Below, one piece after another: positions 1-10,483 of a stretch of DNA of 64,000 nt. A program made the position numbers and the translations under genes. The notes under the pieces were generated by a model that saw only the letters and a list, made by a program, of their open reading frames with translations, ran no database searches and had not been told where the DNA came from. Position 1 is the stretch's first letter, and the number at the start of each line of letters is the position of its first letter. Origin of the DNA: Clostridiaceae bacterium (GTDB taxonomy: Bacteria > Bacillota > Clostridia > Acetivibrionales > DUMC01); the NCBI GenBank assembly GCA_012840075.1, contig DUMC01000151.1, positions 1 through 64,000 of the forward strand. Reading direction: 5' to 3'.

Positions 1-4
1 CTTA

Positions 5-1027
5 ATGATGATGGGGGGAACGACTAAAAACAGCGGGATAGTAATGAGCAGCAGAATAAGGCTCGCCAGAAATTTAAATGAATATCCCTTTCCAATAAAG
101 ATGAATAATGCACAAGCAGGAGAAATCATAAACAAAGTAAGAAAAATAATTTCCGAATCTGAAATGGAAGAACTTAAGAATTCCCTTTTTGTTCACATGC
201 AGGATTTGGGTGATATTGATAAACAGATGTTGGTAGAAAAACATCTCATTAGCCCTGATCTTGCGGAAAACAAAAAGGATAGCGCAGCCATTATAACCCG
301 GGATGAGAGAATCAGCATAATGATCAATGAAGAAGATCATTTAAGAATACAAGTTATATTTCATGGCTTGAAATTAGCTGATGCTCTCAAGATTGGTAAT
401 AGAATTGATGATTTGATTGCGAAAAAAGCAAATTATGCTTTCAGCAGTAATTATGGTTATCTAACATGTTGCCCTACCAATATTGGGACAGGTTTGAGAG
501 CATCGGTTATGATGCACCTTCCTGCGTTGGTTATGACCGGGTATATAAGGAATATACTGGAAGTATGCAGCAAACTTAATATGGCAGTTAGAGGAATTTA
601 CGGTGAACATAGCAGTGCATTAGGCAATGTATTTCAGGTTTCAAACCAGGTTACTTTAGGACAGACTGAAGAAGAAATAGTAACGGGTATTACTAATGCA
701 GCAACACAAATTATAGAGCAGGAAGCTGCCGTAAGAATTGAATTGTATAACCAAAATTCTGTAACGTTTGAAGATAAGATTTGGCGTTCTTTTGGATTAC
801 TTACTAATGCCAGGGTGCTTTCTACAGAGGAAAGCTTAAATTTGATTTCCGATGTTAGGTTAGGAATAGATATGGGAATAATTAAAGATATAAATATGGA
901 AAAAATTGACCAAATTATGCTTCTAATACAACCTGCATCATTACAAAAATTTGTAGGCAGACAACTTACTCCTGTTGAAAGGGATGTTAAGAGAGCAGAA
1001 TTAATAAGAAAAAAGCTTTTTGAATAA
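5..1027 (+). CDS. mcsB: Protein arginine kinase McsB (probably 5'-truncated by window edge)
   Basis: Translation has IVMSSRIRLARNLNEYPFP and the guanido-kinase-like pattern of McsB; directly upstream of clpC; frame is open to the window start. Confidence 0.93.
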   Translation: MMMGGTTKNSGIVMSSRIRLARNLNEYPFPIKMNNAQAGEIINKVRKIISESEMEELKNSLFVHMQDLGDIDKQMLVEKHLISPDLAENKKDSAAIITRDERISIMINEEDHLRIQVIFHGLKLADALKIGNRIDDLIAKKANYAFSSNYGYLTCCPTNIGTGLRASVMMHLPALVMTGYIRNILEVCSKLNMAVRGIYGEHSSALGNVFQVSNQVTLGQTEEEIVTGITNAATQIIEQEAAVRIELYNQNSVTFEDKIWRSFGLLTNARVLSTEESLNLISDVRLGIDMGIIKDINMEKIDQIMLLIQPASLQKFVGRQLTPVERDVKRAELIRKKLFE

Positions 1028-1199
1028 ACTTTTTTGTTGCACATTTGGAAAGTAAGTACATGAAATTGAACTTTAAATTGAAATTAGAGCATAAATATGA
1101 AACAAACGTGTATTACATTGAGACAAACGGGTATTACTATGATATACATTGATGTACGTCGAAATGTGAGACAAAATTTGCATGAGAGGTGAGATGGAA

Positions 1200-3653
1200 A
1201 TGTTTGGACGTTTTACCGAAAGAGCTGAAAAAGCTTTAAGTTATTCGCAGCAGAGCGCATATGAATTAGGTCACAGTTACGTCGGTACTGAGCATTTATT
1301 GCTAGGACTTATTAAAGAAGGTAGCGGAATAGCGGCTCGAGTACTCCAAAGCCAAGGAATTACGGAAGATAAAGTATTAAAAGAAATTATTGATTTAGTA
1401 GGTAGAGGAGAAAAAATAGGGCAACAGCCTATGGGCTTTACACCCAGGGTTAAACGTGTGTTAGAATTGAGTTTTAATGAAGCAAGAAGAATGAATCAAA
1501 GTTATATAGGAACGGAACACCTGCTGCTGGGTATAATGAAGGAAGGCGAAAGCGTTGCTGTAAGAATACTTATGAATCTTGGTGCAGATCCTCAAAAGTT
1601 GATTTCTGATATTGCAAGAATGTTGAATGAAGAAGCTCCCGGGGGACCAGGTGTTCAGAAAACCGGCTCGACTTATTACAATACACCGACTCTTAACCAA
1701 TTTGGAAGAGACTTGACAGAAATGGCAAGAGAAGGGAAACTTGATCCGATCGTAGGAAGAGAAAAGGAAATTGAAAGAGTTGTACAGATACTTTGTAGAA
1801 GGACAAAGAACAATCCTTGTCTCATAGGTGAACCCGGTGTCGGAAAAACGGCTATTGCTGAAGGTTTAGCTCAGAAAATTGTAGAGGGTAACATTCCTGA
1901 AATATTAAAAGATAAGAGGGTTGTGACACTAGATCTTTCGGCAATGGTTGCAGGTGCGAAATACAGGGGAGAGTTTGAAGAACGCTTAAAAAAGGCGATG
2001 GATGAAATAAGAAAAGCAGGAAACATCATATTGTTTATAGATGAAATGCACACCATAATCGGTGCAGGAGCTGCAGAAGGAGCAATAGATGCATCAAATA
2101 TATTAAAACCCGCTCTTGCAAGAGGGGAAATCCAGGTAATAGGTGCTACAACCCTTGATGAATACAGAAAACACGTAGAAAAGGATGCAGCTTTAGAAAG
2201 ACGTTTCCAGCCTATAACAGTAGGCGAACCCTCAAGAGAAGAGACAATTGAAATATTAAGAGGACTCAGGGATAAATATGAAGCACATCACAGGGTTAAG
2301 ATAACAGACGAGGCTATTGAAGCTGCTGTCAGGTTGTCGGACAGATATATAACAGACAGATACTTGCCCGATAAAGCAATAGATTTAATAGATGAAGCTG
2401 CTTCAAGAGTAAGGTTAAGAGCTTTTACGGAACCAAAGGAATTAAAAGAGATGCAGGAACAACTTGAAAAATTGGTGAAGGAAAAAGAAGACGCCATAAG
2501 GAATCAGGAGTTTGAAAAAGCTGCAAAAATAAGAGATAGGGAACAGGCGCTTAGGCAAAATCTTGACAGGGCTAAAAACGATTGGCAGCAAAAGAAGCAA
2601 ACCAGTACTGATAGAGTTACTGAAGACGAGATCGCCGAAATAGTATCTCTTTGGACGGGAATCCCTGTAAGAAGATTGGCTGAAGAGGAAACTGAGAGAT
2701 TGATGAAGATGGAGGAAATCCTCCATAAGAGGGTAATAGGTCAGGATGAAGCTGTTAAAGCAGTTTCCAGAGCCATCAGGAGAGGTAGGGTAGGTATTAA
2801 AGATCCCAAACGGCCTATTGGTTCCTTTATTTTCCTTGGACCGACCGGTGTGGGAAAAACAGAATTAAGCAAGGCACTTGCAGAAGCTTTATTTGGCGAT
2901 GAAAATGCAATTATAAGAATAGATATGTCTGAATACATGGAGCGCTTTGCTGTATCAAGACTTATTGGTTCGCCTCCGGGATATGTAGGATATGAAGAAG
3001 GAGGCCAATTAACCGAAAAAGTAAGGAGAAAACCCTACTCCGTAGTGCTTTTCGATGAGATAGAGAAAGCACACCCGGATGTCTTCAATATTCTGCTTCA
3101 GATACTTGAGGACGGAAGACTTACTGACTCCCAGGGGCGTGTGGTAGATTTCAAAAATACGGTAATAATCATGACATCCAATATAGGAGCAAGGCTAATT
3201 ACCGAGCCAAAACGCTTGGGATTTACTGCAACAAGCAGCATTGCCGATAACTATGAAGAAATGAAGAATAATGTAATGGGTGAACTGAAAAAGACATTCA
3301 GACCTGAATTTTTAAACAGAGTAGATGAAATAATCGTATTCCATCCGCTCACTGAAGAAAATCTGAAAGATATAGTAAGCCTCATGATTAACAACCTAGC
3401 TACGAGACTAAAACAAAACGATATAACCATAGAAGTTACAGATGCTGCAAAAGCATTTTTAGCAAAGAAAGGTTATGATCCTGTATTTGGAGCAAGACCG
3501 CTAAGAAGATCCATCCAGAACTTGATTGAGGACAGGCTAGCCGAAGAAATGCTGGAAGGCAGAGTAAAGAAAGGCGACACGGTAATAATAGACAAGGATC
3601 CGGAAGAAGATAAAGTTGTTTTTAGACAGAGGGACGGTTCTCTTGTCTCTTAG
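1200..3653 (+). CDS. clpC: ATP-dependent Clp protease ATP-binding subunit ClpC
   Basis: [13 protein letters not shown]... double Clp-N repeats, two Walker A motifs ([16 protein letters not shown]), UVR region; gagaggtgag RBS before ATG 1200. Confidence 0.97.
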   Translation: MFGRFTERAEKALSYSQQSAYELGHSYVGTEHLLLGLIKEGSGIAARVLQSQGITEDKVLKEIIDLVGRGEKIGQQPMGFTPRVKRVLELSFNEARRMNQSYIGTEHLLLGIMKEGESVAVRILMNLGADPQKLISDIARMLNEEAPGGPGVQKTGSTYYNTPTLNQFGRDLTEMAREGKLDPIVGREKEIERVVQILCRRTKNNPCLIGEPGVGKTAIAEGLAQKIVEGNIPEILKDKRVVTLDLSAMVAGAKYRGEFEERLKKAMDEIRKAGNIILFIDEMHTIIGAGAAEGAIDASNILKPALARGEIQVIGATTLDEYRKHVEKDAALERRFQPITVGEPSREETIEILRGLRDKYEAHHRVKITDEAIEAAVRLSDRYITDRYLPDKAIDLIDEAASRVRLRAFTEPKELKEMQEQLEKLVKEKEDAIRNQEFEKAAKIRDREQALRQNLDRAKNDWQQKKQTSTDRVTEDEIAEIVSLWTGIPVRRLAEEETERLMKMEEILHKRVIGQDEAVKAVSRAIRRGRVGIKDPKRPIGSFIFLGPTGVGKTELSKALAEALFGDENAIIRIDMSEYMERFAVSRLIGSPPGYVGYEEGGQLTEKVRRKPYSVVLFDEIEKAHPDVFNILLQILEDGRLTDSQGRVVDFKNTVIIMTSNIGARLITEPKRLGFTATSSIADNYEEMKNNVMGELKKTFRPEFLNRVDEIIVFHPLTEENLKDIVSLMINNLATRLKQNDITIEVTDAAKAFLAKKGYDPVFGARPLRRSIQNLIEDRLAEEMLEGRVKKGDTVIIDKDPEEDKVVFRQRDGSLVS

Positions 3654-3773
3654 ACAGGGGGACGGTTCTTCTGTCTCAGACATCAAGACAAAGGCAAGAA
3701 AAGGGAGCAATATAGACAGAGTATAGACAGAGGGACGGTTCTTCTATAGACAGAGGGACGGTTCTTCTGTCTG
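3624..3773 (+). repeat. Cluster of four copies of agacagRGGGACGGTTCTtctgtct repeat (plus a decayed copy to about 3795)
   Basis: Near-identical units at about 3624-3649, 3652-3677, 3725-3746, 3748-3773. Confidence 0.9.
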
Positions 3774-3813
3774 GATAAATAGAGTGACAGTTCTTAAAAG
3801 GGTCAATTGGAAG

Positions 3814-3902
3814 TTTTGCACACGAAAAAGGCTCAACTAGTAGATATACAATGCATGTTGAGCCTTTTTCCTACGAAAACACTATATTTAACGTGCGCAA
3901 AA
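3814..3902. repeat. Nested inverted repeat (ttttgcacacg...gaaaaaggctcaac...gttgagcctttttc...cgtgcgcaaaa)
   Basis: Inner 14-bp arms and outer 11-bp arms (one mismatch) read directly. Confidence 0.8.
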
Positions 3903-4968
3903 TTTTTGATTGCTCGAGAAGAATGCTCAAGAAGAACAGAACAAAGTAGCGAAACACAAGACACCTCAAGAACAAGAACACGAGGCACATCAAAAATTAA
4001 CTTATGGTATTGCAGTTTTTTTCTTTTATTTTAAATTTTCAAGTTGTTGTTTTTTTCATATTATTTCTTGTAAAATTTTATATCTTTCATATTCCTTGCT
4101 CTTGTATGCATTTCTCTTATATATATTTTATAAACGCTCTTACTCTACGAAAATACGATTATCTTGTTGAGTCTGGTATTCCTTCGAGTACACTAGACTT
4201 CTGAAACCTCCTTTAAGTTCAAAGTACAAATTTATTTCTTGCTCATAATTGTTCATAGCACTATTTTCCGATTCTTAAGGATTTATATGTTGAAACCTTA
4301 TATCAGAAGGTAAGAGGTAACCTGGCTAATTTAATTTTAATATATATTGTTTTTATGTTATATGTTGTAATCATAATCACGATCATAATCAAAATATGAA
4401 AAGTATGTCTTCCTTTTTTCTTTTTGAGCTTCTTTTTAAACCTTCGTTTGAACTCTGCAATTTAATATTTAAAAATTGGTATTTATAACATATGGTATTT
4501 GATATTCAATGTTCAATGTTATAAGATCTTGCAAGTTTTCTTGCAAATATTTTATATAATATGTTACATTTCTGCGAATGTTGGGTATACATAAAATGAA
4601 GCGATTAATATTAATTATGTAGCACGGATATATTAATGATGTTTATTTGACATTCAAAATTATTTATCTTTCTTTTATACAAGAAGAGATTCTTGCTTAT
4701 GACATTCTTTTATATAAAAGAGACAATATATTCTGCGTAATTTGGTAAAATATTTTATTAAGTTAATTAACATGGAAGGGACATTGACAAAAACTTCACA
4801 GTAATTTTCTCATAGTTCTAAGCAATAATAATTTTAGTTGCAAAATAATAATTTTATAATTATAATGTTTTGTTTTGAATCCATAAAAAATCTGAATTCA
4901 TAACATCGATGCAAATTTTATTTTTGATGTATACAGCACACAATATACAATACAGAGGAGTGGATAAT

Positions 4969-5739
4969 ATGAACGATTTATTTAGCTTAAAAGGGAAAGT
5001 GGCATTGATAACAGGAACTTCGAGCGGACTGGGTGTGCAATTTGCAAGAGCTTTTGCAAGACAAGGTGCAGATTTAGTAATCCTGGCGAGAAGGTATGAT
5101 AGACTTGAAGCTTTAGCTAGAGAAATAGAAGAAGAAACAGGGGTAAGATGTTTGCCTATAAAATGTGACGTTTCTGTTGAAAGTGAAGTTAAAGCAGCAG
5201 TGGCAAAAGCGGTAGAAGTATTTGGCAAAATAGATATATTGGTGAATAATGCCGGAATAGGAGCAGGAACACCGGCCGAACAATTATCAATGGACGAATG
5301 GAAACGTGTAGTAGATGTCAATTTAAATTCTGTATTCCTTATGTCCAGAGAAGTTGGGCAAATTATGATAAAAAATAAATACGGTAAGATAATAAATGTA
5401 GCTTCAATGTACGGAGTTGTAGCAAATAACGCTATACCTGCATCCTCTTATCATGCATCTAAGGCAGGAGTTATAAATTTAACCAGAGCTTTAGCTTGTG
5501 AATGGGCTAAGTACAATATTACAGTAAATGCTATAGGTCCTGGGTTTTTCCAGACAGAAATGACAGAAGAAGCTCTTCGAGATGAAGCATTTTTGCAGTA
5601 TATAAAATATACTACTCCCATGGGAAGATGTGGAAGAAGCGGCGAACTTGATGGCTTGGCAATTTATTTAGCTTCCGATGCGAGCAGCTATACCACCGGT
5701 CAGATTATCTGTGTAGATGGTGGTACTACAGCAATGTAA
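4969..5739 (+). CDS. SDR family NAD(P)-dependent oxidoreductase (gluconate 5-dehydrogenase / 3-oxoacyl-ACP reductase-like)
   Basis: TGTSSGLG, NNAG, YHASK motifs; gaggag RBS before ATG 4969. Confidence 0.92.
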   Translation: MNDLFSLKGKVALITGTSSGLGVQFARAFARQGADLVILARRYDRLEALAREIEEETGVRCLPIKCDVSVESEVKAAVAKAVEVFGKIDILVNNAGIGAGTPAEQLSMDEWKRVVDVNLNSVFLMSREVGQIMIKNKYGKIINVASMYGVVANNAIPASSYHASKAGVINLTRALACEWAKYNITVNAIGPGFFQTEMTEEALRDEAFLQYIKYTTPMGRCGRSGELDGLAIYLASDASSYTTGQIICVDGGTTAM

Positions 5740-5754
5740 CATAGACATGGTTAA

Positions 5755-6003
5755 CACAGACAGGGGGACGGTTCCTCTGTCTAACGAAAGGCAAGGGGAC
5801 GGCAGACTGCGAAAGACAAGAGAACGGTTCCTCTGTCTAGCAAAGCAAGAGCGAGAAAAGGGAATTATCTACTTACTTCGCATACACTCTGCCTGACAAC
5901 ATTGATAAAATATGACAAAAGAATTTTCCGGTTGCACTAAAATGAGACAAAAGAACCGTCCCCCTGTCTAAAAGAACCGTCCCCCTGTCTATCCCCCTGT
6001 CTA
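5755..6003. repeat. GGGACGGTTC repeats in inverted arrangement (two forward copies, two to three reverse copies)
   Basis: Forward acagacagggggacggttcctctgtct at about 5755-5782 and about 5811-5838; reverse agaaccgtccccctgtct at about 5951-6003. Confidence 0.88.
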
Positions 6004-7263
6004 TGCTTTTTCCAAATCTTTAATGCTTATTTTCCTGGTATGGATTGTATGATGCCAGTTTTTGTTGTTCTTGCTCAGAAATCCTTGGATAGCTATAGGA
6101 ACCCACGTGAGGCAATATATGGGAAATACTAAAAACCCAAATATTACAGCAGGTTTGAATTTTTTCTCCGCAAGTATGACGAGGGGACCGTATAAGCTCT
6201 GAAGGGTGATATAAACTTGCCATACTGTTACAGGAAATACGTATTGTAAACTAAAAAAGGGTGATTTGGGATATATTGCTTGAATCCAAATAAAAATTGT
6301 TGCTAATCCCAGTAATATAAATCTTAGGGGCTGAAACAGGTAAATAGCGCAATCAAAAGATATTAAACTAGATTCTTTAAATGCTTTTTTGAATAATGGT
6401 ATCAGATACCTTGACGCACAGTCAGCATGGCCTTGCATCCATCGAATGCGCTGTTTCCATGATTGTCTAAGTGTTATTGGTTTTTCGTCATAAACTACTG
6501 CGTTATGAGCCCAACCGATTTTTATATCATTTAAAGCGAGCTTCATTGTAAACTCCAAATCTTCAGTAAGGCATGTTGCGCCCCAACCGATCTTTCTAAG
6601 AACTTCCAGTGAGACACAAAAACCGGTTCCGCATAAGTTACATGAAAGACCTAAATTGTATCTTGGAAGTTGATAAATTCTATTGGATAACCAGAAAGCT
6701 ATTGAATAAGAACAAGTTATCCATGAATCGAAAGGATTTTTGCTGTCTATGTAACCTTGAACAACTTTATAGCCTTTTAGCAGCTGTTTATTCATTTCAC
6801 AAAGAAAGTTTGAAGACACCAGATTGTCGGCATCAAATACAGCTATTGCATCATAGTTTTCCTGCATATTATAGATTTTATTAAACATCCACTCGAGAGC
6901 ATATCCTTTTCCTCTTTCATTTTTGTTTTGCCTTATGAAAACTTTAGCCCCTTGTTTTTCTGCAATTTCTGCAGTTCTGTCAGTGCAATTGTCTGCTATT
7001 ACAAAAACATCATAGAGTTCCCTCGGATAATTCTGCATGAATAATGAGTCTATAATATGAGCAATAACTGCTTCTTCATTGTGAGCCGGAATAACAACGG
7101 CAAATTTTGTTTTTGGAGGATAATATCCGGCATCATCTTCCTTCTTTATTATCCATCCAAATATAGATATGCTAAAAAAGTAGCATCCAATTACAAAAAT
7201 CAAAACATGTATAATTTGAGATAATGTAAAAACTACTGCATTTATAAGTTCTAAAAGGTCCAT
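6001..7263 (-). CDS. Glycosyltransferase family 2, membrane-bound (cellulose synthase/N-acetylglucosaminyltransferase-like)
   Basis: VIPAHNEE, DADN, TEDLEFT, QRIRWMQGH motifs and TM segments; ggagg RBS before ATG at 7263 on minus strand. Confidence 0.9.
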   Translation of the reverse strand: MDLLELINAVVFTLSQIIHVLIFVIGCYFFSISIFGWIIKKEDDAGYYPPKTKFAVVIPAHNEEAVIAHIIDSLFMQNYPRELYDVFVIADNCTDRTAEIAEKQGAKVFIRQNKNERGKGYALEWMFNKIYNMQENYDAIAVFDADNLVSSNFLCEMNKQLLKGYKVVQGYIDSKNPFDSWITCSYSIAFWLSNRIYQLPRYNLGLSCNLCGTGFCVSLEVLRKIGWGATCLTEDLEFTMKLALNDIKIGWAHNAVVYDEKPITLRQSWKQRIRWMQGHADCASRYLIPLFKKAFKESSLISFDCAIYLFQPLRFILLGLATIFIWIQAIYPKSPFFSLQYVFPVTVWQVYITLQSLYGPLVILAEKKFKPAVIFGFLVFPIYCLTWVPIAIQGFLSKNNKNWHHTIHTRKISIKDLEKA

Positions 7264-7508
7264 GTTATTCCTCCACAAAAGTCATAAAAGTACAAGCTTA
7301 ATATATTTTGTGCTTTATGGCAAAAAATATTAATAGTTAAACAGTGTATTATAATGTATTTGCGTTATGAAAAATTTTCCAACGATGTTGACGTTAAGTA
7401 AGTTTTGTGAATAAAATTAAATTAATTAAATTAATTTAATTATGTGAATGAAAGAATTGAATAAATTCAATTTTAAAAATAAATTTTGGAATGGATGAGA
7501 GTGCAAAA

Positions 7509-8894
7509 ATGAAGATTAAAACAATATACAAATGTAAAAATTGCGGACGTCAGGAATCAAAGTGGCTCGGTAGATGCCCCAGTTGTAACGAATGGGACAC
7601 TATGGAGGAAATTACTGTTGAGGTTCCTAATAAAAGAACTTCCTCGCAATCTGTAAACAGTAAAAAAGTAGCTGCCACCAAGTTGTTGAATGTTGAGGGG
7701 AGCAATAGCGACAGGATTATTACAAATATCAGTGAGTTTAACAGGGTAATGGGAGGGGGAATCGTTAAGGATTCAGTTACGATAATTACTTCACAGCCTG
7801 GAGGAGGCAAGTCAACCCTGGTACTGGAAATTGCAAATGATGTAGCTTCTCAAGGTTTTAAAGTATTATATGCTTCAGGGGAAGAAAGTGAGAGTCAAAT
7901 AAAAAACAGGGCTGACAGGATATTGAACAGTATCAGTGAAAATTTATGGATAATATCAGATACAAATATGGACAATGTTCTGGAAAGCGTAAAAGAAATA
8001 GATCCTGATCTCATTATCATAGACAGTATACAAACCTTTACTCTTGAAGCTTTCCCAGAATCCCGTGCGGGTTCTCCTACTCAGACCATGGAATGCGCAA
8101 GCACACTTGTAAGAATAGCTAAGAACGAAGAAAGACCAAGAGCTGTAATAATAATCGGTCAAATGACAAAAGAAGATGAATTAGCAGGATTAAGAGCACT
8201 TGAACATTTGGTAGATGCTGTACTTTATATAGAAAGTGAAAGCAGCGACGAACTGCGATCTCTTCTTGCAACAAAGAACCGTTTTGGCAGCACTGGTGAA
8301 ATGGGCTTTTTTACTATGACTGAACGGGGAATGATTTCAATTGACAATCCATCGGAATATTTTATGACAAACAGGTCTAAGAATGAATTAGTACCGGGAA
8401 GTGCAATAACTGTATTAAGAGAAGGGACAAGACCTATAATTGCTGAAGTAGAAAGCCTGGTAACAAAAACATTTACTCCTTTTCCTTCCAGGATAAGCGA
8501 AGCTATCAAAAGAGAACAACTGAGCACACTTATATCCATCCTTGAGCAAAGAGGAAAGATTTCTTTGTATGATAAGGATGTTGTAGTGAAAAGTACGGGA
8601 GGTTTAAGATTTAAGGAACAAGCAGTGAACCTGGCAGTAATAATGAGTATAGTATCTTCAGTATTTGACAAAGGCATTCCCAATGACACTGCATTTATCT
8701 CCGATGTTGGCTTAACAGGTGAGCTGAAAAAAGTACCTTCCCTAGAAATGAGAATAAGAGAGCTAGACAGGAGAGGATTTAAGAAAGTATACGTAGCAAG
8801 GGATGCGGTAAGCAGCAATTTGAAAGTTGAAAATATCGAAGTAATTGCCCTTAAAACATTGCAAGAAGTAATTAAGCATGTGTTTCCCGCTTAA
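7509..8894 (+). CDS. radA: DNA repair protein RadA (start may be 7491)
   Basis: N-terminal CKNCG...CPSC zinc finger, Walker A GGGKST, KNRFGSTGE RadA motif, Lon-like C-terminal domain. Confidence 0.96.
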   Translation: MKIKTIYKCKNCGRQESKWLGRCPSCNEWDTMEEITVEVPNKRTSSQSVNSKKVAATKLLNVEGSNSDRIITNISEFNRVMGGGIVKDSVTIITSQPGGGKSTLVLEIANDVASQGFKVLYASGEESESQIKNRADRILNSISENLWIISDTNMDNVLESVKEIDPDLIIIDSIQTFTLEAFPESRAGSPTQTMECASTLVRIAKNEERPRAVIIIGQMTKEDELAGLRALEHLVDAVLYIESESSDELRSLLATKNRFGSTGEMGFFTMTERGMISIDNPSEYFMTNRSKNELVPGSAITVLREGTRPIIAEVESLVTKTFTPFPSRISEAIKREQLSTLISILEQRGKISLYDKDVVVKSTGGLRFKEQAVNLAVIMSIVSSVFDKGIPNDTAFISDVGLTGELKKVPSLEMRIRELDRRGFKKVYVARDAVSSNLKVENIEVIALKTLQEVIKHVFPA

Positions 8895-8985
8895 GTGCTT
8901 AGAAAGGGGAGAATTACATAGAGGAATATGAATCAATAATTCATGCTTGAACTAAAATTCGAAATCCATTTAGAAAAACTTCCAA

Positions 8986-9703
8986 ATGGCATCAGCAGTT
9001 ATTCTATATGGCATTAGCAGTTATAAAACAGTAGCACAGGAAGCACGGGAGAGTTACGTATATGTTGATAAAACAATGTATATTGAAAAATTAGAAAATC
9101 CACACTCACCGTTCCATCTTTTCTGCGCCCCAGGAGATTTGAAAAGAGCCTGTTTATATCTATGCTTCAAACTACTATGATATACGTAAAAAAGATAGTT
9201 TTGATATAGTTTTGATAAATTAAATTATTTAGAAATACTTACATAGAGCAAAATCCAACAAAAGAAAGAAATAACTACTATATCCTTAGCTTTGGTTTTA
9301 CAGATATAACTACTGATACAAAAGAACAATTGGAAGAAACTTTATTAACATAACGAAGAGAGCTGAAGAGAGCTTTTGAATTATGAAGAGTGCTTTGAAT
9401 TATTTCAAAGCAAATATAATATTTATTTTGATTATCTTCAAGAAGGTCCACCGGCTAGTATTTTTAAGGATTTTATGACTAAAATCACTACAAAAATAGA
9501 TAAACCTGTTTTTGTTCTTACAGATTGAATATGATCACTTTACTAATGAACTTTTAAGCTTTCAATTTGATATGTTCAAAGATTCTGTAAGCAAGACCGG
9601 ATTTGTTAGAAAGTGGTATGAAGTATTAAAAAAGCATACTAAAACAATAGTAAATCGCATATTTGCAACAGGAGTAAGTCCAATTACATTGGAAGATACA
9701 TAA
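8986..9703 (+). pseudogene. Degenerate AAA-ATPase-like / PD-(D/E)XK nuclease family gene (PF09820-type N-terminal half)
   Basis: YGISSYKTVAQEARESYVYVDKTMYIEKLENPHSPFHLF, then frame-shifted KERNNYYILSFGFTDITTDTKEQLEET and YDHFTNELLSFQFDMFKDSVSKTGFVRKWYEVLKK...IFATGVSPITLED; interrupted by several frameshifts/stops. Confidence 0.8.
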
Positions 9704-9814
9704 TTATAGATAATCTTTGATAATCTTTCATGTATAATGATCAGTAATTTAAAAGAGTTAGGGTAGAATGTAGAGTATAGCAGAGGAGAGTAGAGAACAG
9801 TAGGGAATAGTAAA

Positions 9815-9888
9815 GGACAGGTTCGTAATGTTTGAAAAAGGAAGTTACTTTTTTAATAATTTCAAACATTTAACCTGTCCCTTTTAGT
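9815..9888. repeat. Palindromic intergenic element with GGACAGGTT / AACCTGTCCC ends
   Basis: ggacaggttcgtaatgtttgaaaaag...ttaataatttcaaacatttaacctgtccc read as an inverted repeat. Confidence 0.75.
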
Positions 9889-9904
9889 ATGCTTTAAAGT
9901 AAGT

Positions 9905-10035
9905 AAATAATATATAATGCTAATATATAATATTAATATAGTTAATATATTACAATTTAATATAGTTAATATATTACAATATTATTAAATATATAATGTT
10001 AATATATTATAATACCGTATTATATCAATATCGTA
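9905..10035. repeat. AT-rich degenerate tandem repeat (aatatagttaatatattacaat)
   Basis: Unit taatatagttaatatattacaat occurs twice back-to-back with degraded copies around it. Confidence 0.75.
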
Positions 10036-10483
10036 AGAAAGTTATATTATAGTAAAATGTTATTATTGAAATTCAAAATAAATGGAAGTATAGTTTAAGT
10101 GTAAATATACTGAAATGTATATATCAACTATGGTAACAATGCCTAAGGGTAATAATGTTCAAAGGCAATATTACACAAAGCAATACAAATCAAGGGCCAC
10201 GCTGTATAAAAACGATATAATCAAGGGTAGTACTTGCTAAAGATACTGATATTAAATTATGTAATAAATTTACAATTAAGGCAAATATAACAAATTAATA
10301 AAGTTAAAAATAAAGAAAATTAACAAAACTAAAAACAAATTAACAAAAACTAAAAATATAGCTAATTAATGTAAGTTACGAATGTAACAAATTAATTGAT
10401 GAAAGTTATCGGATTAATTGTTAAAAGATGCAAGAGGACGGTATTAACGAACTGCAATAAAAATTTGCTTATATTTCAGCAGA

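Noticed and set aside
3624-3773. GGGACGGTTC cluster as a CRISPR array
   Set aside because: Irregular spacing, some copies adjacent with no spacer, copies also in inverted orientation and in a CDS end; no cas genes.
3807-4204. Overlapping plus-strand ORFs (75, 86, 66 aa)
   Set aside because: No RBS, low-complexity, overlap the nested inverted repeat and AT-rich DNA; no recognisable domain.
4210-4960. Long intergenic region as a hidden gene
   Set aside because: AT-rich, no ORF or structured RNA I could recognise; left unannotated.
9512-9703. 63-aa ORF as an independent gene
   Set aside because: It is the continuation of the AAA-ATPase-like pseudogene in another frame.
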